Assembly (NCBI RefSeq): GCF_000258765.1
Contig: NZ_AJLT01000025.1
Span: forward strand, 35,746-99,745
Source of the DNA: Gillisia marina
Lineage (GTDB): Bacteria > Bacteroidota > Bacteroidia > Flavobacteriales > Flavobacteriaceae
DNA length: 64,000 nucleotides
Reading direction: 5' to 3'
Part shown: positions 8,148 through 18,504 of the stretch, piece after piece
Numbering within the stretch: the first letter of the stretch is position 1
Layout of the letters: each line of letters begins with the position of its first letter
The notes under the pieces: generated by a model
Told to the model about the DNA's origin: nothing
Seen by the model: only the letters and a program-made list of their open reading frames with translations
Databases searched by the model: none
Made by a program: the position numbers and the translations under genes

Positions 8148-10319
8148 ATGAGAATACCAAAATTTGTCCTTACCCTATTTTTGGTGGGAACGTCTGCGAT
8201 TTTTGCACAAGAAAAACAAGTCACTTTAGAAGATATATGGAGCGGCACCTTTAGCCAGGAACGACTTGAATCTTTGAAATCTTTAAATAACGGAACAGAA
8301 TATATAGTTCTTAATCAAGACAGAAAAACAGGAACTTGTAGTATAGATATCTTCGATTACAAATCTGGAGAGAAAAAAGGAAGTCTTTTAAATAGTTCAG
8401 ATTTATCAGAATTAGAGAGATTTCAATCTTACGAGCTTAGTTCAGATGAAAAGATGATTTTATTGGCTACAGAATTAGATCCAATTTATCGCCGATCTTC
8501 TCAAGGGATTTTTTACACCTACGATGTAAAATCAAAAGAGCTTAAAAAATTAAGTGATCACAAAATTCAAGAGCCAACTTTTTCTCCAGATAACTCTAAA
8601 GTTGCCTATGTTTTTGAAAACAATCTTTTTGTAAAGGATTTAACTACTCGAAAGGAAACTCAAATTACCAAGGATGGTAAAAAGAATGAGGTGATAAATG
8701 GAATTACAGACTGGGTTTATGAAGAAGAATTTTCTTTTGTGAGAGGCTTCGATTGGAATGCAGATGGAACAAAAATCGCATTTTTGAGATTCGATGAAGT
8801 TGAAGTTCCGGAATTTTCAATGGACATTGTAGGAAGCGACCTATATCCAACGGCTTCTACTTTTAAGTATCCAAAAGCAGGAGAGGCAAACGCTCTTGTT
8901 TCTTTACATATGTATGATGTAGCAACTGCAAAGACCAATGATGTGGCTTTAGGAGAATATGAAGATTTTTATATCCCACGAATTAAGTGGACAAACAATC
9001 CAAATGTATTAAGTGCTCAGGTTCTTAATCGTCATCAAAATAACCTAGATCTAATTTTCGTAAATGCTGAAAACAATGAAGCGAAAATCGTTTTAAACGA
9101 AAAGGATGCGGCATATGTTGATATCACAGATAACTTAACCTTCTTAGCTGATAACAGTTTCATCTGGACTAGTGAAAAAGATGGATACAATCATATTTAT
9201 CACTACGATAAATCCGGGAAACTTTTAAATAGAATTACAAAAGGAGATTGGGAAGTGACTAATTATTATGGTTTCAATCCAAAATCGAAGAGAATCTATT
9301 TCCAGAGTACAGAAAAAGGAAGTGTAAATAGAGATGTGTATTCTATTAAAACCGATGGTTCTAAAAAAATGCGTTTAACGAATAAGACAGGAACCAACAA
9401 TGCCGATTTTAGTGCAGATTTCACTTATTTCATAAATACCTTCAATAGCACTAGCACTCCAAATGAATACACGCTTCATAATGCTGAAAGTGGGAAATTA
9501 GTTAGAAAGATAAAGGATAATTCAGCCCTAAAAGAATTAGCAAACAGCTTTGGATTTTCTCCAAAAGAGTTATCTACGATAGAGATTAGTGGGAATGAAT
9601 TAAATATGTGGACTATTAAGCCATTAGATTTTGATGCTACTAAGAAATATCCACTTTTGATGTATCAATATTCTGGTCCGGGATCTCAAACAGTTTCAAA
9701 TTCTTATGCAGGATCAAATGACTACTGGTACCAAATGCTTGCAGACATGGGATACATTATTGTTTCTGTAGATGGACGTGGAACCGGATTTAAAGGAGCT
9801 GCATTTAAAAAAGTGACTCAAAATGAATTGGGGAAATTCGAATTAGAAGATCAAATTGCTGCTGCTAAGAAATTAGGGGAGTTGGATTATATAGATTCAG
9901 AAAGAATAGGAATTTGGGGTTGGAGTTACGGTGGATTTATGTCTACAAACGCAATTTTAAAAGGGAACGATGTGTTTTCTATGGCAATTGCCGTTGCACC
10001 GGTTTCAAGCTGGAGATTTTACGATACTATTTATACAGAGCGTTATATGACGACTCCACAGGAAAATGCAAGTGGATACGATGAGAATTCGCCAATTAAT
10101 CATGTAGATAAATTAAAAGGAAAGTACCTTTTAGTTCATGGTTCTGGAGATGATAATGTGCATGTGCAAAATTCTATGAGATTAATAGAAGCTTTGGTAC
10201 AAGCAAATAAAGAGTTCGACTGGGCGATTTATCCGGATAGAAATCATGGGATTTATGGCGGAAACACAAGGTTACACTTGTATACCAAAATGACAAACTT
10301 CATTAAAGAAAATTTATAA
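8148..10319 (+). CDS. Dipeptidyl peptidase IV (S9B serine peptidase)
   Basis: A 723-aa secreted exopeptidase. The signal peptide ends near IFAQ (about residue 21). A beta-propeller region (about 40-480) carries EEEF, the glutamate motif that fixes the substrate N-terminus. The alpha/beta-hydrolase domain has the nucleophile in GWSYGG (S593), the acid in GSGDDNVH (D668 or D669) and the histidine in DRNHG (H700). It removes X-Pro or X-Ala dipeptides from peptides in the periplasm. Two POT transporters follow at 22 and 5 bp, so released dipeptides are likely imported by the same operon. Confidence 0.95.
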   Translation: MRIPKFVLTLFLVGTSAIFAQEKQVTLEDIWSGTFSQERLESLKSLNNGTEYIVLNQDRKTGTCSIDIFDYKSGEKKGSLLNSSDLSELERFQSYELSSDEKMILLATELDPIYRRSSQGIFYTYDVKSKELKKLSDHKIQEPTFSPDNSKVAYVFENNLFVKDLTTRKETQITKDGKKNEVINGITDWVYEEEFSFVRGFDWNADGTKIAFLRFDEVEVPEFSMDIVGSDLYPTASTFKYPKAGEANALVSLHMYDVATAKTNDVALGEYEDFYIPRIKWTNNPNVLSAQVLNRHQNNLDLIFVNAENNEAKIVLNEKDAAYVDITDNLTFLADNSFIWTSEKDGYNHIYHYDKSGKLLNRITKGDWEVTNYYGFNPKSKRIYFQSTEKGSVNRDVYSIKTDGSKKMRLTNKTGTNNADFSADFTYFINTFNSTSTPNEYTLHNAESGKLVRKIKDNSALKELANSFGFSPKELSTIEISGNELNMWTIKPLDFDATKKYPLLMYQYSGPGSQTVSNSYAGSNDYWYQMLADMGYIIVSVDGRGTGFKGAAFKKVTQNELGKFELEDQIAAAKKLGELDYIDSERIGIWGWSYGGFMSTNAILKGNDVFSMAIAVAPVSSWRFYDTIYTERYMTTPQENASGYDENSPINHVDKLKGKYLLVHGSGDDNVHVQNSMRLIEALVQANKEFDWAIYPDRNHGIYGGNTRLHLYTKMTNFIKENL

Positions 10320-10341
10320 TAACCTTACTAATATTAATATA

Positions 10342-11910
10342 ATGGCAAATACAGCACCACCCGTAAATCAAAAGGAATTATTTGGGCATCCAGTAGGATT
10401 GTATGTTTTATTTTTCACAGAAATGTGGGAGCGTTTTTCTTACTATGGAATGCGCGCAATTTTAGTATTATATCTTGTAAGTGCTACAACTGAAGGGAAT
10501 GCAGGTCTGGGATGGACTCAGGCAGAAGCTTTAGCGCTTTATGGATGGTACACGATGCTAGTGTATGTGGTTTCTATTCCCGGCGGGATATTAGCCGATA
10601 AAGTTTTTGGACAGAAGAAGGCTGTGCTTATAGGTGGGATCATTTTGGTGATTGGTCATGGAATTTTAGCAGTGGAAGAAATGTGGGCATTTTACTCGGG
10701 TCTTGGATTAATTATATCTGGGGTTGGTCTTTTAAAACCAAATATTTCGACCATGGTTGGTGGGCTTTATAAAGAAGGAGATATAAGAAGAGATAAAGGA
10801 TTTACAATATTTTATATAGGGATTAACCTAGGAGCTTTTGTATCTAGTTTAATTGTTGGGTATGTAGGAGAAAATATCGGATGGCATTATGGTTTTGGTC
10901 TTGCAGGAATTGCAATGGCACTTGGATTGATCGTTTATTTATGGGGTCAAAAATATTTAACCAATGTAGGAAACTTACTGTCTAAAGTAGAAAGAGATGA
11001 AGGTGCTTCATTAGGAAATTTATTTAGTGATTTATTAAAATCACCGATGCAGCTAGTGGTTTCCATCATTTTATTAGGTGTTTCCATTTGGGGATGGTTA
11101 GAGCTCGGTTTCGGGTATGGATTGTTATTCTTGTTCCTGACCTTGGTTATTGCAATGATGATGATGGTATATAAGGACCTTACAAGTCAGGTGATGAAAG
11201 ATAGGTATGTAGTAATGCTTCTTTCTTTTATTCTGGTAATTGTATTCTGGGGTGCTTTCGAGCAGGCTGGAGGATTAATGAATATTTATGCCTTAGATAA
11301 TACGAATAGAACTTTACCATTTACACTTCCTTTAATTGGAAATGAAGTTCCGGCCTCATGGTTTCAATCTCTAAATGCGATGTTTATCATCATCTTTGGA
11401 GTGGTTATCGCTAATTTTTGGGCTAAACGTAAACTTAAGAGTAAAGAAGCATCTTCAATTTTCAAAATGGCTATTGGAGTTATAATTATGGGATTCGGAT
11501 TCGTATTTATGGTATTTGCTGCACTTCAATTCGAATCTAATGGATCGTCTGCAATGTACTGGTTAGTATTGGCTTATTTGTTCCATACAATTGGAGAATT
11601 ATGTTCTTCTCCAGTGGCATTATCATTCATCACAAAATTAGCACCGGTAAAATACGCTTCCTTGATGATGGGGGTTTATTTTGCTGCGACCGGATTAGGT
11701 AATAAAGTGGCAGGAGAATTAGGTGCATTCGCTTCGGAAGCGGGTGATATTGCTATTTTCTCTGGAATAACCATTTTTACTGTCACATTTGCGGCTATCG
11801 TATTATTAATGTTGAAGCCTTTAAAAAGACTTACCCATGGAGCAGAGGATAACGAAAGAGAGATGTTGGAACAGGAGAATTACGAATTAGCAGACGCAGA
11901 AGTTAACTAA
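10342..11910 (+). CDS. POT/PTR2-family proton-coupled peptide transporter (first copy)
   Basis: A 522-aa inner-membrane carrier with about 12-14 helices. FTEMWERFSYYGMRAIL at about 26-42 contains the ExxERF-type proton-coupling motif. GLLKPNISTMVG and FYIGINLGAF are further PTR2 signatures, and FFWG-type segments and FEQAGG lie in the second half. It imports di- and tripeptides with protons. It is cotranscribed with dipeptidyl peptidase IV and a second, paralogous transporter. Confidence 0.94.
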   Translation: MANTAPPVNQKELFGHPVGLYVLFFTEMWERFSYYGMRAILVLYLVSATTEGNAGLGWTQAEALALYGWYTMLVYVVSIPGGILADKVFGQKKAVLIGGIILVIGHGILAVEEMWAFYSGLGLIISGVGLLKPNISTMVGGLYKEGDIRRDKGFTIFYIGINLGAFVSSLIVGYVGENIGWHYGFGLAGIAMALGLIVYLWGQKYLTNVGNLLSKVERDEGASLGNLFSDLLKSPMQLVVSIILLGVSIWGWLELGFGYGLLFLFLTLVIAMMMMVYKDLTSQVMKDRYVVMLLSFILVIVFWGAFEQAGGLMNIYALDNTNRTLPFTLPLIGNEVPASWFQSLNAMFIIIFGVVIANFWAKRKLKSKEASSIFKMAIGVIIMGFGFVFMVFAALQFESNGSSAMYWLVLAYLFHTIGELCSSPVALSFITKLAPVKYASLMMGVYFAATGLGNKVAGELGAFASEAGDIAIFSGITIFTVTFAAIVLLMLKPLKRLTHGAEDNEREMLEQENYELADAEVN

Positions 11911-11915
11911 AAGTT

Positions 11916-13664
11916 ATGGCAATAGATAAGGCTTCCTCCGATGAATTCTTTAAATCGAATGTTCTAGGTCATCCATCCGGATTATTTGTTTTATTTTTTA
12001 CTGAAATGTGGGAACGCTTCTCCTATTATGGGATGCGGGCCTTGTTGGTGCTTTTTTTAACATCAGCATTATTTAATGAAGGTTGGGCGTGGCCTCGAGA
12101 GCATGCACTTGCTCTTTATGGTACGTATACATCCCTAGTGTACCTAACCCCAATATTAGGTGGTTTCTTGGCCGATAAATACATGGGCTATAGAAATGCT
12201 GTGGTTGTTGGAGCCTTTTTAATGACTCTTGGCCATGCAAGTATGGCATTAGATACAGAATTTTTCCTTTATGCAGGTCTCTTTTTTCTAATATTAGGGA
12301 ACGGATTTTTTAAACCTAACATGACCTCAATTATTTCTCATATGTACGAAGGCCATGAAGAGAAAAAGGATGGAGCTTTCACCATTTATTATATGGGTGT
12401 TAATGCGGGAGCCTTCTTGGGAATTTTACTTTGTGGATATGTTGGAGAACAAATTGGTTGGCATTGGGGCTTTGGTCTTGCCGGAATCTTTATGTTTTTT
12501 GGTCTTTTGCAATTCTACTTCGCTCAAAACATTTTTGGGGAGGTAGGTAAGAAGCCTGTGAAAGGAACAGAAGAGGTAACAATAGATAAAGCGGTGGACA
12601 AACTGAATCCGTTTACCTTAATCGATAAAGCCTTTATTGTAATTAGCGCGGTGATTGGTTTAGTCTGGATTATCAATGATCCTATGTCTAAAATCGGCGG
12701 CACGAATGTTTTCGACTTTAGCGTTGCGGGGATGGATGGATCTAACTTCATGATCTTATTCGCCCTTATCATTTTTATAATTTTATTGGTATCGAGAATT
12801 ATTAGGTACAGTCCTATCGTTAGAGATAAAATGATCGCTGTTTCCATTTTTGCCTTCTTTACCGTATTCTTTTGGGCAGCTTTTGAACAGGCAGGTGGTT
12901 CTATGACGATTTTTGCGGGAGATTATACTGATAGAGTTTTAGACGGAAGCTCTGCAAATATCTTTAGAGTTGTAAACACCTTAATTACTATTATCCCATT
13001 AGGAATTATTACCTGGGTGCTTTTTAAACTTTTTCAGCAAACCTTTGCCAAATATGCCCTATCTAATGTGTTCTTAGGAACTAGTTTTCTAATTATATGG
13101 GTGCTTGTTGGATTTATGCTTTATAACCAATATTTTCAAGAAAACCCTGAAGTTCCGGCTTCATGGTTCAGTGTTCTTAACTCGTTGTTCATTATAATTT
13201 TTGCGCCTTTATTTTCTAAACTTTGGGAGAGTAAATACAATCCATCTGTTGCCGTAAAATATGGCGCAGGACTAATTTTATTAGGAGTGGGATTCTTATC
13301 TCTGGCTTACGGAGCACACGGAATTCCATCTGGGGCTAAAGTAGCAGCAGTAAGTATGATCTGGTTGGTATTCGCTTATTTCTTCCATACCATGGGAGAA
13401 CTTTGCTTATCTCCGGTAGGTTTGTCTTATTTAAGCAAGTTAGTACCGGGGAGAATGATCGCGTTTATGTTTGGAATCTGGTATTTGGCTATTGCAATAG
13501 GTAATAAATTAGCGGGAACAACAGGAGGAATGATAGATGCCATTACTGCGGAATATTCCCTTTCCACCTTCTTTTTACTATTCTTTATAATTCCGGCTGC
13601 TGCGGGAGTACTCATCATTCTATTACATCCGTTACTTAAAAAACTGATGCACGGAATCTTATAA
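11916..13664 (+). CDS. POT/PTR2-family proton-coupled peptide transporter (second copy)
   Basis: A 582-aa paralogue of the preceding carrier, starting 5 bp after its stop. It keeps FTEMWERFSYYGMRALLV, GNGFFKPNMTSI, YYMGVNAGAF and FEQAGGS. The central region between the two halves is longer than in the first copy and contains extra hydrophobic segments. Two unequal copies in one operon suggest different peptide preferences, which is an inference. Confidence 0.94.
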   Translation: MAIDKASSDEFFKSNVLGHPSGLFVLFFTEMWERFSYYGMRALLVLFLTSALFNEGWAWPREHALALYGTYTSLVYLTPILGGFLADKYMGYRNAVVVGAFLMTLGHASMALDTEFFLYAGLFFLILGNGFFKPNMTSIISHMYEGHEEKKDGAFTIYYMGVNAGAFLGILLCGYVGEQIGWHWGFGLAGIFMFFGLLQFYFAQNIFGEVGKKPVKGTEEVTIDKAVDKLNPFTLIDKAFIVISAVIGLVWIINDPMSKIGGTNVFDFSVAGMDGSNFMILFALIIFIILLVSRIIRYSPIVRDKMIAVSIFAFFTVFFWAAFEQAGGSMTIFAGDYTDRVLDGSSANIFRVVNTLITIIPLGIITWVLFKLFQQTFAKYALSNVFLGTSFLIIWVLVGFMLYNQYFQENPEVPASWFSVLNSLFIIIFAPLFSKLWESKYNPSVAVKYGAGLILLGVGFLSLAYGAHGIPSGAKVAAVSMIWLVFAYFFHTMGELCLSPVGLSYLSKLVPGRMIAFMFGIWYLAIAIGNKLAGTTGGMIDAITAEYSLSTFFLLFFIIPAAAGVLIILLHPLLKKLMHGIL

Positions 13665-13829
13665 GCAATTTTTTATTTTCTTGGATATTTATTAAATTTA
13701 ATCTCCGTAGAGGCTTTAATTCTTTTGCCCGGCTAGGCATATTCCCTGAGGTCTAGTTATAAAATTCTTGATTATTTGTTGAAGCTATAATTCGGAATGA
13801 TTTTTGAAAAAGTATAAAAAATATTAAAT

Positions 13830-14372
13830 ATGAAATTTATAATTACAAGTTTACTTGTTTTATTAGCCTTTACCGGAATTCAAGCTCAAGAGATCAAATG
13901 GATGAGCATGAATGAAGCCTTAAAAGCACAAGAAAAACAGCCTAAAAAGATCCTTATGGATGCGTATACCACTTGGTGTGGGCCTTGTAAGATGATGGAT
14001 AAAAACACCTTTACAAATAAAGATGTGGTTAACTATGTAAACAAGCATTTTTATCCCGTTAAGTTCGATGCTGAAGGTACAGAAGAGGTATTTTATAAAG
14101 ATTTTAAGTATACCAATCCCAATTACGACCCTAAAAGAAAAGGAAGAAATAGTCAGCACTTTTTAGCGAATGCATTAAAAATAAGCGGATATCCTAGTTT
14201 GGTGTTTTTCGATGAGAAATCCAATGTTATCGCCCCAATTGTTGGATATAGAACTCCGGAACAGTTGGAGATCTTCCTTAAGATGATAGCTAATAACGAT
14301 TATAAAAAACTAACCTCTGCAGATGCCTGGGGTAAATACGAAAAAGAATTCAAAGGAACTTTTAAAAATTAA
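13830..14372 (+). CDS. Secreted thioredoxin-like protein
   Basis: A 180-aa periplasmic protein with a cleavable signal peptide ending at IQAQ (residue 20). The thioredoxin active site is in YTTWCGPCKMMD (C50/C53), preceded by the usual strand ILMDAY. SGYPSLVFFD carries the cis-proline (YP) of the fold. There is an insertion between about residues 75 and 100 (FKYTNPNYDPKRKG). The role is reduction or isomerisation of periplasmic disulfides; the partner is unknown. It is preceded by 165 bp without evident signals. Confidence 0.88.
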   Translation: MKFIITSLLVLLAFTGIQAQEIKWMSMNEALKAQEKQPKKILMDAYTTWCGPCKMMDKNTFTNKDVVNYVNKHFYPVKFDAEGTEEVFYKDFKYTNPNYDPKRKGRNSQHFLANALKISGYPSLVFFDEKSNVIAPIVGYRTPEQLEIFLKMIANNDYKKLTSADAWGKYEKEFKGTFKN

Positions 14373-14379
14373 GTGTTAA

Positions 14380-16424
14380 TTAATTATAGGTATTTTTTAC
14401 TGATTTTATTATAAAAGCTCCCTTTTCGCCTGTTGCGTGGAAAGGGATTTTTTCATTTTTGGCTGTTAGCTGCCACTTTCCAACAAGGTTCTTATAGTTG
14501 CTGCCATCTGCAATTACTTGTTCCGGTTGTAGCTTTAAAACAAGTCTTTCAAGATTTATTTTCGGAGAATTTATTAATATAATAAGCTTCGGATTAAAAT
14601 TTGGCAACATATAGACCCCAAGACTATCTATTATTAATATATCTTTTTCAGCATAAGAATAGATGTTTTTAAGCTTTAAAGTGGTGTCCACTTTGCGGTT
14701 GTTTCCAATTTCATAATCCGTTATAAAAGATGGTTTTTGCTGAATATTAGTAGTGTAGTAGCGAAAGCTTTCTTGATTGGTTATTCCAATATCCGTGTTT
14801 CGCGCTCTATGAAAAACAACAAATTCATTCACGGGTTTTTTATATTTTTCATAAATAAAGACAAGCTGAATTGCTAGTATAGCAAATAATACAAAGTTTA
14901 GATTTCTAAAATTTGACTTCTTCAGAAGAAAAGAAACGGAAATGAGTAAAGCGAAAAATGCAAGACAAAGCATCAGGGAAAATGAAATATCTTTAATAAT
15001 AAATGATTCTTTGGATGCTATAATGGCTACAAAATCATTTAAAACAGAAATCATCCAGCCATATATTTTGGATAGCAGGAATGGATGGAGTCCGATGAGG
15101 ATGAGAAAAATTAAGATGATCCCTATTGCCAAAATAAGCCCCATAAATGGCAGAATGAAGATGTTGGAAACCAGAAACAACCCGGGGAACTGATGGAAAT
15201 AAAACAAACTTAAAGGCAACACCCCAAATTGAGCAGCCAAGGTTACCGAGGCTATTTTCCAAACATATCTCAAGAATTTATTTTCGGTATTTATTAATCT
15301 CATTATTGCAGGTTGAAAAACCACGATTGCGAAAACAGCAGAATAACTTAGTTGGAACCCAACCTGAAAAATATAAAGCGGATTAATAAGTAGTAAAATT
15401 AATAAGGAAGCAAATAAAGTATTCAGAATACTTGTTCTTCGGTTTAGTTGCATCCCAATAGCCACAAAGGAGAACATGCTTACAGCGCGAACTACAGATG
15501 GTGACAGCCCGGCAATTAATGCAAATCCCCAAAGAGAAATTAATAATATCGCAACTTTAAGAAATTTTCCATGTTTCCAACATTCCATAAACTTCATGCC
15601 CCAGTTCAACATGAATAGAATAATCCCAACATGTAGCCCGAAACTGCCAATATATGGATCACTCCTGCTGCTGCATAATTTTGCTGAATCTCTGAAGATA
15701 ACTCTTGCCTTTGGCCTAATAGCAAAGCTTGAATCACTGCAAGTTCATCTGTGCTAAAATTTTGCTTTTTAAGATTGACGATTATTTTGTCTCTAAGTTT
15801 TCCTGCATAAGCTCTTAGTGAAATTGTAGAAGCGGCAAGGGTTTCTAACTGGTCATTGGAATTATTTAGTTGTTTGTAGACTCCCAAGGTCTCCATATAA
15901 CGACTGTAGTCAAATGAATAAGGATTTAAACTTCCTTTTATGTCTTCAAATTCTCTTAGAGCAGCAATGCGTTGCCCAACCTTCAGTTTAGGTGCTAGAC
16001 TGTCCTTCGAAACATTCAAAAGCAATTTCCCTTCCACATAGTTTGAGTTCAACTTTATGACCTTTAAAATGTATCTGTCTTGATACATTCCTGGTTTTAA
16101 CACTTCCAATACTTCAGCAATCATAATAGGAGAAGAGTCGTTTGTTTCAGTTTCAAAATGATTTATAAAGTGGTCGGGATTATTTTTCGGGAGTTGAGAA
16201 TAGGAGGTGAGAAAGCCTATATAGAAAAACATGACAAATGTTGAAATTCCGAAAATAGGATTTTGAAGGAAGTTCTTCTTCGCTTGAAGAAATGAAATAA
16301 TAAAAAGCAGAAAAATTAAAACTCCGCTTCCTATTAGATATTGGGGTGATATTTCAATATAAAATCCTAATAGTATCCCGACTATTAGAAAAAAAGTAAG
16401 TTTAATAAGTGTAAAATTGTACAA
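14380..16424 (-). pseudogene. comEC: ComEC/Rec2 competence protein, interrupted by one-base frameshift
   Basis: Two frames together encode an inner-membrane DNA-uptake channel of about 681 aa. The first part (16424-15606) has N-terminal helices and the DUF4131-like region, and reads into HILAVSG before a premature stop. The second (ending at 14380) holds the Competence domain with ALIAGLSPSVVRAVSMF and about seven helices. There is no C-terminal beta-lactamase-like domain, as is common for short Bacteroidota ComEC. Restoring one base at the CCC run 15637-15639 gives HILAVSGLHVGIILFMLNW, the expected family motif. The gene is probably intact in the organism. It ends the SurE-LpxB-NlpC gene run. 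Confidence 0.85.
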
Positions 16425-16500
16425 TCCCCAAAAGTCTAAGTTACTCTTGAAGATAATAAAATAAATAAAGAATCTCGTAGAATAAACCCTCGATGAGGGA

Positions 16501-17049
16501 TTAGATCACTCGTCTTGCCATCACGAAATGGTCGAACCAATAATCGTCTGCTAATGATGATATTATGACTCCTCTGGAAGTAGAAGAGTGAATAAATAAT
16601 ATATGGCCCGGTTGAATTTCCACTACCAACCCCACATGATTAATCACTTTTCTGTTCTTATTGGTTTCGAAAAACAAGAGATCTCCAATATTCACATCTA
16701 CAAGAGATAATCGCTCTCCTTCTAAAGACATATCTCGCGAAGACCTTGGTAATTCTATATTCTCCTCTAAAAAGGAGGTGAAAACAAGTCCGGAGCAATC
16801 CATTCCCTTTTCTGTAGTGCCACCGTATTTATATTTAGTTCCCTTAAATTTAAGGGCGGTAGCGGTAATATTATAGACTCTTTTATCCTTTGGCAATTCG
16901 GAAGCGGAGGCGGTATTAATTTTATTTTCAGGAGCCTTATGGTAGATAATTACTTCGTTCGAATTCAAACTTTGTTGCTCAACGATCCTTTTAGATTTAG
17001 ATGCTCCACAACTAGTAAGCAAAAAAAGTGAACAGGACAAAAAACACAT
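16501..17049 (-). CDS. NlpC/P60 (C40) peptidoglycan endopeptidase lipoprotein
   Basis: A 182-aa lipoprotein with LLTSC at residues 10-14 as lipobox. The NlpC/P60 domain occupies about 58-180. The catalytic cysteine is in MDCSG (C85), the histidine in INHVG (H138), and the third polar residue is probably H154 in FIHSS. It should cleave gamma-D-glutamyl-diamino acid bonds in stem peptides. The signal peptide lacks an N-terminal basic residue, but an in-frame stop directly upstream leaves no longer ATG start. It sits 29 bp after lpxB on the same strand. Confidence 0.9.
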   Translation of the reverse strand: MCFLSCSLFLLTSCGASKSKRIVEQQSLNSNEVIIYHKAPENKINTASASELPKDKRVYNITATALKFKGTKYKYGGTTEKGMDCSGLVFTSFLEENIELPRSSRDMSLEGERLSLVDVNIGDLLFFETNKNRKVINHVGLVVEIQPGHILFIHSSTSRGVIISSLADDYWFDHFVMARRVI

Positions 17050-17078
17050 AGTAAAAAGATCTACTCATATAGAAAATG

Positions 17079-18194
17079 CTATTTTTTAATACTCTTATAG
17101 ATTAGTTGGGCGGTTTTTTCACTAGCTCCCGCACCGCCTAATTTTCTTTCTAACTCGAAATAAGCCTCAAATATTGTTTCCCTATTCTCAGGATCTAATA
17201 TTTTGTTGAGTTCCTCTTTTAATTTTTTCGGATTAAAGTCATTCTGAATTAATTCTGTAACCACTTCTTTATCCATGATTAGATTAACCAGCGAAATATA
17301 GTCTAAATCCACTACCCTTTTTGCAATCTGATAAGAAATTGTGCTCCCTTTATAGCAAACAACTTCCGGCACCTTGAAAAGTGCTGTTTCTAAAGTTGCT
17401 GTCCCGGATGTTACTAACGCGGCCGTGGAAAGGCTTAACACATCGTAGGTGTTATTCATCACCAAATGAACATTTTTACTCTTGATAAAGGGCTTATAAA
17501 ACTCCGGATCCTGACTTGGAGCACCGGCAATTACAAACTGATATTCTTTAAAATCATCGGTAACACTTAACATAGTTTCCAACATCTTGGATATTTCCTG
17601 TTTTCGACTTCCCGGAAGCAAAGCGATAATTGGCCTTTCGTCTAAATGATGTTTTTTTCTGAAATCCTCTTGTGCAACCAATTCTTTTTTTGCTATTGCA
17701 TCTAAGAGCGGGTGCCCTACAAAATGTACCGGAAACTGATGCTTCTCTTCATAAAATTCCTTTTCGAAAGGTAGAATAACATACATTTCATCTACATCCC
17801 GTTTTATTGCAGAAATTCTATTCTCTTTCCAAGCCCAGATCTGCGGAGAAATATAATATTGTGTAGAGATATTCAATTGCTTTGCCCATTTAGCAATTCG
17901 CATATTAAAGCCCGGATAATCAATAAAAATAATAGTGTCCGGCTTGTATTCCAGAATATCATTTTTGCAAAATTTAATGTTCTTTAAAATGGTTCTTAGA
18001 TTAGCGATCACTTCTAAAAAGCCCATAAAAGCTAGTTCTCTGTAATGTTTTACCAGAGTACCACCAGCTTCTTGCATAAGATCTCCTCCCCAGAATCTGA
18101 ACTCGGCTTTCGGGTCTACCTTTTTTAAAGCCAACATCAAATTGGAAGCATGTAGATCTCCGGAAGCTTCACCTGCAATAAGGTAATATTTCAT
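17079..18194 (-). CDS. lpxB: Lipid-A-disaccharide synthase
   Basis: A 371-aa GT19 glycosyltransferase, normal length. AGEASGDLHASNLM opens the protein, PQIWAWKENR is the conserved acceptor-side motif, and LLPGSRKQEI and TSGTATLETAL belong to the UDP-binding half. It joins UDP-diacylglucosamine and lipid X to make the lipid A disaccharide at the inner face of the inner membrane. The gene follows a small membrane-protein gene and surE, an arrangement seen in other flavobacteria. Confidence 0.97.
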   Translation of the reverse strand: MKYYLIAGEASGDLHASNLMLALKKVDPKAEFRFWGGDLMQEAGGTLVKHYRELAFMGFLEVIANLRTILKNIKFCKNDILEYKPDTIIFIDYPGFNMRIAKWAKQLNISTQYYISPQIWAWKENRISAIKRDVDEMYVILPFEKEFYEEKHQFPVHFVGHPLLDAIAKKELVAQEDFRKKHHLDERPIIALLPGSRKQEISKMLETMLSVTDDFKEYQFVIAGAPSQDPEFYKPFIKSKNVHLVMNNTYDVLSLSTAALVTSGTATLETALFKVPEVVCYKGSTISYQIAKRVVDLDYISLVNLIMDKEVVTELIQNDFNPKKLKEELNKILDPENRETIFEAYFELERKLGGAGASEKTAQLIYKSIKK

Positions 18195-18222
18195 TCTAAG
18201 GGATTTTAAGTATGGAAAGTTA

Positions 18223-18504
18223 TCAAATAAATTTGGTAACTGCTATAACCACTGCCATAAGTACGGTAGCTAAAAGCACACCTCTAGCTTTATAGATCTG
18301 GTTCTTTTTTATAAAAATAAAAAATGGTAGAAAATTCAGGATGGCTCCAAGTGAAATAATTTTCCCTAAATAATCATTTTGATGGGCATGCTGAAGGGTT
18401 GCTTCCAGTTCCATTTTTGAAAAAAGAAGAATATAGAAGAAGATTCCCGCTGCATTAGCCAACAAACCTATTAGAAAACCAATAAAAACATGTTTTTTAA
18501 TCAT
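18223..18504 (-). CDS. Small membrane protein between surE and lpxB
   Basis: A 93-aa hydrophobic protein with three predicted membrane helices (about 5-28, 48-65 and 74-92) and basic loops. No known motif is visible. The start overlaps the end of surE by 8 bp and the stop is 28 bp before lpxB, so it belongs to the same transcript. Function unknown. Confidence 0.75.
   Translation of the reverse strand: MIKKHVFIGFLIGLLANAAGIFFYILLFSKMELEATLQHAHQNDYLGKIISLGAILNFLPFFIFIKKNQIYKARGVLLATVLMAVVIAVTKFI

Noticed and set aside
13665..13829. Possible small RNA or gene between the second POT gene and the thioredoxin-like gene
   Set aside because: No start codon with a useful frame, no stable hairpin and no family signal.
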